A DNA stretch of 64,000 nt. Origin: Microbulbifer variabilis (lineage in GTDB: Bacteria > Pseudomonadota > Gammaproteobacteria > Pseudomonadales > Cellvibrionaceae). Both the position numbers and the translations under genes were made by a program. Of the stretch, positions 63,698-64,000 are shown piece by piece. Location: positions 186,001 through 250,000 of the forward strand of contig NZ_JAIVKI010000001.1 of the NCBI RefSeq assembly GCF_020524905.1, read 5' to 3'. A model generated the notes under the pieces. The model searched no databases, was not told the origin of the DNA, and was given only the letters and a program-made list of their open reading frames with translations. Positions within the stretch are counted from its first letter, which is position 1; the number at the start of each line of letters is the position of its first letter.

Positions 63698-64000
63698 CTT
63701 ATCCATTCCTTAAATAATAGAAAGTAAGTGTTTAGTACCAGAAGCGATAAAAGCAAGTTATGTGGTACTTTTTTGATAGTTGTTTCAGTATTGGGAGTTC
63801 CTATTTATTTTCTTATAGTACTAATTTGCGAATTAACTACCCTGAACACCAGTGAAATAGACAATGATTATACTATCTTCAGATCAATGGGAAAGCCATG
63901 AATAGTGGATTAGGTACTCCACAGTTTCTAAAAGACGGTCTGTCCCAGCACAAATAGGAATCCTGTAATTATAAGAACAATACCTGTCAAAATTCCACAC
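63698..64000. other. AT-rich end of window, no gene seen
   Basis: About 300 AT-rich bases containing the ribosome site of the leftward gene. No ORF or hairpin could be supported, and the sequence continues beyond the window. Confidence 0.4.

Overview
The window looks like chromosome from a marine, polymer-degrading gammaproteobacterium of the Cellvibrionales/Microbulbifer type. This is inferred from gene content: an MvaT-like H-NS protein, a lipoprotein beta-propeller phytase paired with a TonB-dependent receptor, ParC, AceK and SelO. No rRNA, tRNA, CRISPR array or prophage was seen. About 37 protein genes are supported, most of them housekeeping or metabolic.

Region by region. 1-5 kb: thioesterase, YgjP-type metalloprotein, rlmD, DUF2750, VOC and SDR genes, all rightward. 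5-16.6 kb: mnmH, an orphan caspase-like protein, an SLC13 transporter convergent with a CBS protein, an MvaT-like nucleoid protein, a periplasmic histidine phosphatase, a sirtuin, a type II NADH dehydrogenase and an oxidoreductase-SelD fusion. With selO at 43-45 kb (Cys form), mnmH and selD form a selenium theme; selA, selB and selC are not in the window. 16.9-22.1 kb: a giant AsmA/DUF748-type protein with twelve internal cysteine-pair repeats.

24.5-35.1 kb is the most unusual part. It holds a three-gene cassette: an exported fibronectin-III/coiled-coil protein resembling a Tc-toxin A component, an exported SpvB/FG-GAP/RHS protein of 2029 residues resembling a TcB-TcC fusion, and a 116-residue secreted protein whose start overlaps the RHS stop. 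The variable C-terminal domain after the RHS core resembles the catalytic domain of colicin M (lipid II hydrolase). The overlapping small gene resembles a periplasmic Cmi-type immunity protein in size and layout. Right after it lies a RAYT (REP-associated tyrosine transposase) element with 12-bp inverted ends, a frameshifted transposase and a 250-bp tandem duplication of its left end.

36.7-42.4 kb: fetAB-type ABC exporter, parC with wild-type quinolone-region residues, and a MarR plus EmrA-like pair lacking the expected EmrB. 42.6-54.3 kb: DUF2147, selO, ppx and ppk1 (divergent), a lipoprotein, aceK, marC and a 7TMR-DISM diguanylate cyclase. 54.3-62.5 kb is a phosphate-scavenging island: pstS and phoX leftward, TonB receptor and phytase rightward, with two back-to-back Pho-box-like sites between them. 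The window ends with a VanZ-like gene and an unrecognised gene.
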